Shown here in pieces: positions 33,747 to 35,659 of a stretch of DNA of 35,659 nucleotides. Origin of the DNA: Pelolinea sp. (GTDB taxonomy: Bacteria; Chloroflexota; Anaerolineae; Anaerolineales; Anaerolineaceae); NCBI GenBank assembly GCA_030655835.1, contig JAUSPC010000037.1, positions 1 to 35,659 on the forward strand, read 5' to 3'. The notes beneath the pieces are model-generated. The model was not told the origin of the DNA, ran no database searches, and saw nothing but the letters and a program-made list of their open reading frames with translations. The position numbers and the translations under genes were made by a program. Every line of letters starts with the position of its first letter. Position 1 is the first letter of the stretch.

Positions 33747-35486
33747 ATGCTTAAAGAACTCCGAATTGAGAATTTTGCAATTATTGACAAGTTGGTATTA
33801 ACCTTTGGAGAAGGGCTTACAACATTTACAGGGGAAACAGGTGCGGGAAAATCCATCCTGCTCGATGCGATCGAGGCACTCATGGGGGGAAGAGCAGAGA
33901 CCACAATGATCCGGGCAGATGCGGAACGCGCAAACCTCGAAGCTGTTTTCTCGATCCCCATTCAACACAAGGACAAGATCCTTCAACTTTTAGAAGATGA
34001 AGAGTTGCGGGAAAATGAGGATGAAATCCTTTTTAATCGAGAGATACGGCGGGAGGGCAGGAATATCGCCCGATTAAATGGACGCGTGGTGACGGTATCC
34101 TTCATGCGAGAGATCGGTAGCTACCTGGTGGATATTCATGGACAGTCAGAACACTTATCACTTCTAACCATACGCCATCATCTAAACTTATTAGACAGGT
34201 TTGCAGATAATCAGGATATCCTCTGCCAGTACCAGATTGTTTTTCAATCAATAAAAAGCGTACGTGATGATCTCGATGAATTACGGAAAGCGGAACAAGA
34301 TGCAGCCCGACAGACTGATCTCCTTCAATACCAGATCCATGAGATCGAAGCCGCGAAATTAGAACCCGGTGAGGAGGAAGAACTGCGCCGAGAGCTCAGC
34401 CGGCTGGCAAACGCGGAGAAATTGGCTTCTTTGGCGCAAAATGCGTATGCCCTGCTCGAGGAAGCTTCACCCGACAATCCATCTATAAGCGATATGTTTG
34501 GGGATGCAGCCAAGTCGATCCATGCCTTAGCTGAGATCGATCATGGACTTGAGGATTTAGCTTCCCAAAGCGAAACGATCAGTGCCCTGCTTGCGGACAC
34601 CAGCCTGACCCTTCAGGATTATATCGAACAGATCGAATACAATCCCAAGCGGCTGGAACAAACAGAAACCCGCTTGGCGCTGATCACGACTTTAAAGAAA
34701 AAATATGGAGCGGATGAAACCGCTGTACTAAATTTTGCAGACATTGCGCGCGAAAAACTCGAGAAAATATCACATACAGAAGAACAGATCGAAGAATTGG
34801 AGCAGCAGGAAAAAGAACTGCTTCAAAAATTAACCCGGGCAGCCCTCGCCTTATCCGAATCGCGCAAAAAAGCAGCCAGGGAAATGGGAGATCAGGTAGA
34901 AGGTGAACTTCTCGAACTCAAGATGGCTGGCGCACGATTCTCAGTCTCCATCACCCACAAAACGAGTGAGAATGGGATCGAGATCGGTGGTGGAGAAAAA
35001 GTTGACTTCAACAGCAGCGGGATTGACCATACGGAATTCCTTATAGCTCCGAATCCAGGTGAGGGTCTGAAACCACTGGTCAAGATCGCATCTGGCGGGG
35101 AAACATCTCGCCTTATGCTCGCACTTAAGAATGTGCTAGTAAATGCGGATACGATCCCAACCCTCATCTTTGATGAGATCGATCAGGGGATTGGTGGGTG
35201 CGTCGGTGCTGTGGTTGGAGAAAAACTATGGCAGCTTGGCAGGTCACATCAGGTTCTATGCGTCACACACCTTCCCCAACTTGCCGCCTACGGACATCAG
35301 CACTTCCATGTACTCAAGAAAGTAACTGATGGGCGCACCGTCACAGCAGTAGAAAAACTGGATACTGTCCGCCGGCAGGGCGAATTGGCACATATGTTTG
35401 GCGGTGATAGCGAGGCCAATCGAGCAGCTGCTCAAGAAGTGCTGGAAACTGCCTCCCAATTTAAACAAAATAATTCTCTCAGCTAA
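33747..35486 (+). CDS. recN: DNA repair protein RecN
   Basis: The 579-aa SMC-like ATPase has the normal RecN length. It begins LKELRIENFAIIDKLVLTFG, has Walker A GETGAGKSILLDAIEALMGG, two coiled-coil arms (about 160-420) around a central hinge, the signature segment KIASGGETSRLMLALKNVL, Walker B PTLIFDEIDQGIGG, and the D/H-loop CVTHLPQLAAYGHQHFHVLK. RecN tethers broken DNA ends early in double-strand-break repair. The gene is 13 bp downstream of the B-box protein gene and is probably cotranscribed with it. Confidence 0.96.
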   Translation: MLKELRIENFAIIDKLVLTFGEGLTTFTGETGAGKSILLDAIEALMGGRAETTMIRADAERANLEAVFSIPIQHKDKILQLLEDEELRENEDEILFNREIRREGRNIARLNGRVVTVSFMREIGSYLVDIHGQSEHLSLLTIRHHLNLLDRFADNQDILCQYQIVFQSIKSVRDDLDELRKAEQDAARQTDLLQYQIHEIEAAKLEPGEEEELRRELSRLANAEKLASLAQNAYALLEEASPDNPSISDMFGDAAKSIHALAEIDHGLEDLASQSETISALLADTSLTLQDYIEQIEYNPKRLEQTETRLALITTLKKKYGADETAVLNFADIAREKLEKISHTEEQIEELEQQEKELLQKLTRAALALSESRKKAAREMGDQVEGELLELKMAGARFSVSITHKTSENGIEIGGGEKVDFNSSGIDHTEFLIAPNPGEGLKPLVKIASGGETSRLMLALKNVLVNADTIPTLIFDEIDQGIGGCVGAVVGEKLWQLGRSHQVLCVTHLPQLAAYGHQHFHVLKKVTDGRTVTAVEKLDTVRRQGELAHMFGGDSEANRAAAQEVLETASQFKQNNSLS

Positions 35487-35512
35487 TACACTGTGTTAAT
35501 TATACATATTGT

Positions 35513-35659
35513 TTATTTATTTTTATGACATGTAATAACAAGGTACTGTGCCAAGAGATTGTATCCACTCCATGGGCCGATTTCGACAGAAGCTTTATCA
35601 AGCATAACAGGAATTATATAGCGGATAGAATCATCCACATCAGGTAATTGCTGCTTCAA
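35513..35659 (-). CDS. 3' end of an unidentified leftward gene, partial
   Basis: The minus strand is open from the window edge for 48 codons to TAA at 35515-35513. The fragment (SIRYIIPVMLDKASVEIGPW then SGYNLLAQYLVITCHKNK) reads like a natural protein end: hydrophobic strand pattern, then a short basic tail. Only the C-terminus is present, so I cannot name it. The ending is reminiscent of class I methyltransferases, but that is a guess. It is convergent with recN, with 26 bp between the stops and no clear terminator hairpin. Confidence 0.55.
   Translation of the reverse strand: MKQQLPDVDDSIRYIIPVMLDKASVEIGPWSGYNLLAQYLVITCHKNK

Overview
The window looks like a piece of a Chloroflexota chromosome, most likely from the class Anaerolineae. 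This is inferred from the gene families and was not tested by a search. The main clues are an archaeal-style mevalonate operon (thiolase-fold protein, HMG-CoA synthase and DUF35 zinc-ribbon/OB protein) joined to a class II HMG-CoA reductase, several membrane or surface proteins with Pro/Thr-rich linkers, a translin-like protein, and many TATAAT boxes lying very close to start codons. No rRNA, tRNA or CRISPR array was seen.

Layout. 1-2075: a leftward gene starts at the very edge, then a NarL-type histidine kinase and its response regulator overlap by 8 bp. 2076-2708 is a long intergenic region with a GC-rich, hairpin-rich island. 2709-8243 (rightward): DnaK, an MFS transporter, a SAM methyltransferase and a membrane-anchored C39-type peptidase with a repeat-rich C-terminus. 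8436-12100 (leftward): aldo/keto reductase, GNAT-like protein, cyclophilin and DegV. 12101-14356 is the accessory segment. It holds a second structured island, an AT-rich DUF4236 gene, two 30-bp direct repeats exactly 720 bp apart that each carry a leftward TATAAT box, the first 29 codons of an integron-type tyrosine recombinase, and a small four-helix membrane protein. 14406-18430 (leftward): the mevalonate operon hmgR > hmgS > thiolase-like > DUF35, closed by a strong terminator. A UPF0173 hydrolase lies upstream.

19300-22755 (rightward): M29 aminopeptidase, a stand-alone nitrilase-fold amidase next to NAD synthetase, and a GerMN lipoprotein. 22765-25727 (leftward): a Ddl-type ATP-grasp ligase and an ABC-F ATPase. 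25819-28634: two further methyltransferases and an orphan GAF histidine kinase. 28745-30232: a small sulfite-oxidase-fold protein and a LysM surface protein. 30396-35486 (rightward) is a DNA-maintenance and NAD block: SSB, a translin-like protein, a decayed Cas4-like nuclease, NAD kinase, a zinc-finger membrane protein and RecN. The last 147 bp hold the 3' end of an unidentified leftward gene.

The most notable observations are four. (1) The thiolase of the mevalonate operon has lost every catalytic residue I can place (nucleophilic Cys to Glu, GH to GF, HDC to WDA), while the HMG-CoA synthase and reductase beside it are intact. (2) A Cas4-like 4Fe-4S nuclease pseudogene sits between the translin-like gene and nadK. 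(3) The direct-repeat-flanked segment carries an integron-integrase remnant. (4) Two structured intergenic islands share sequence blocks, and one has a riboswitch-like choice of pairing next to a terminator.
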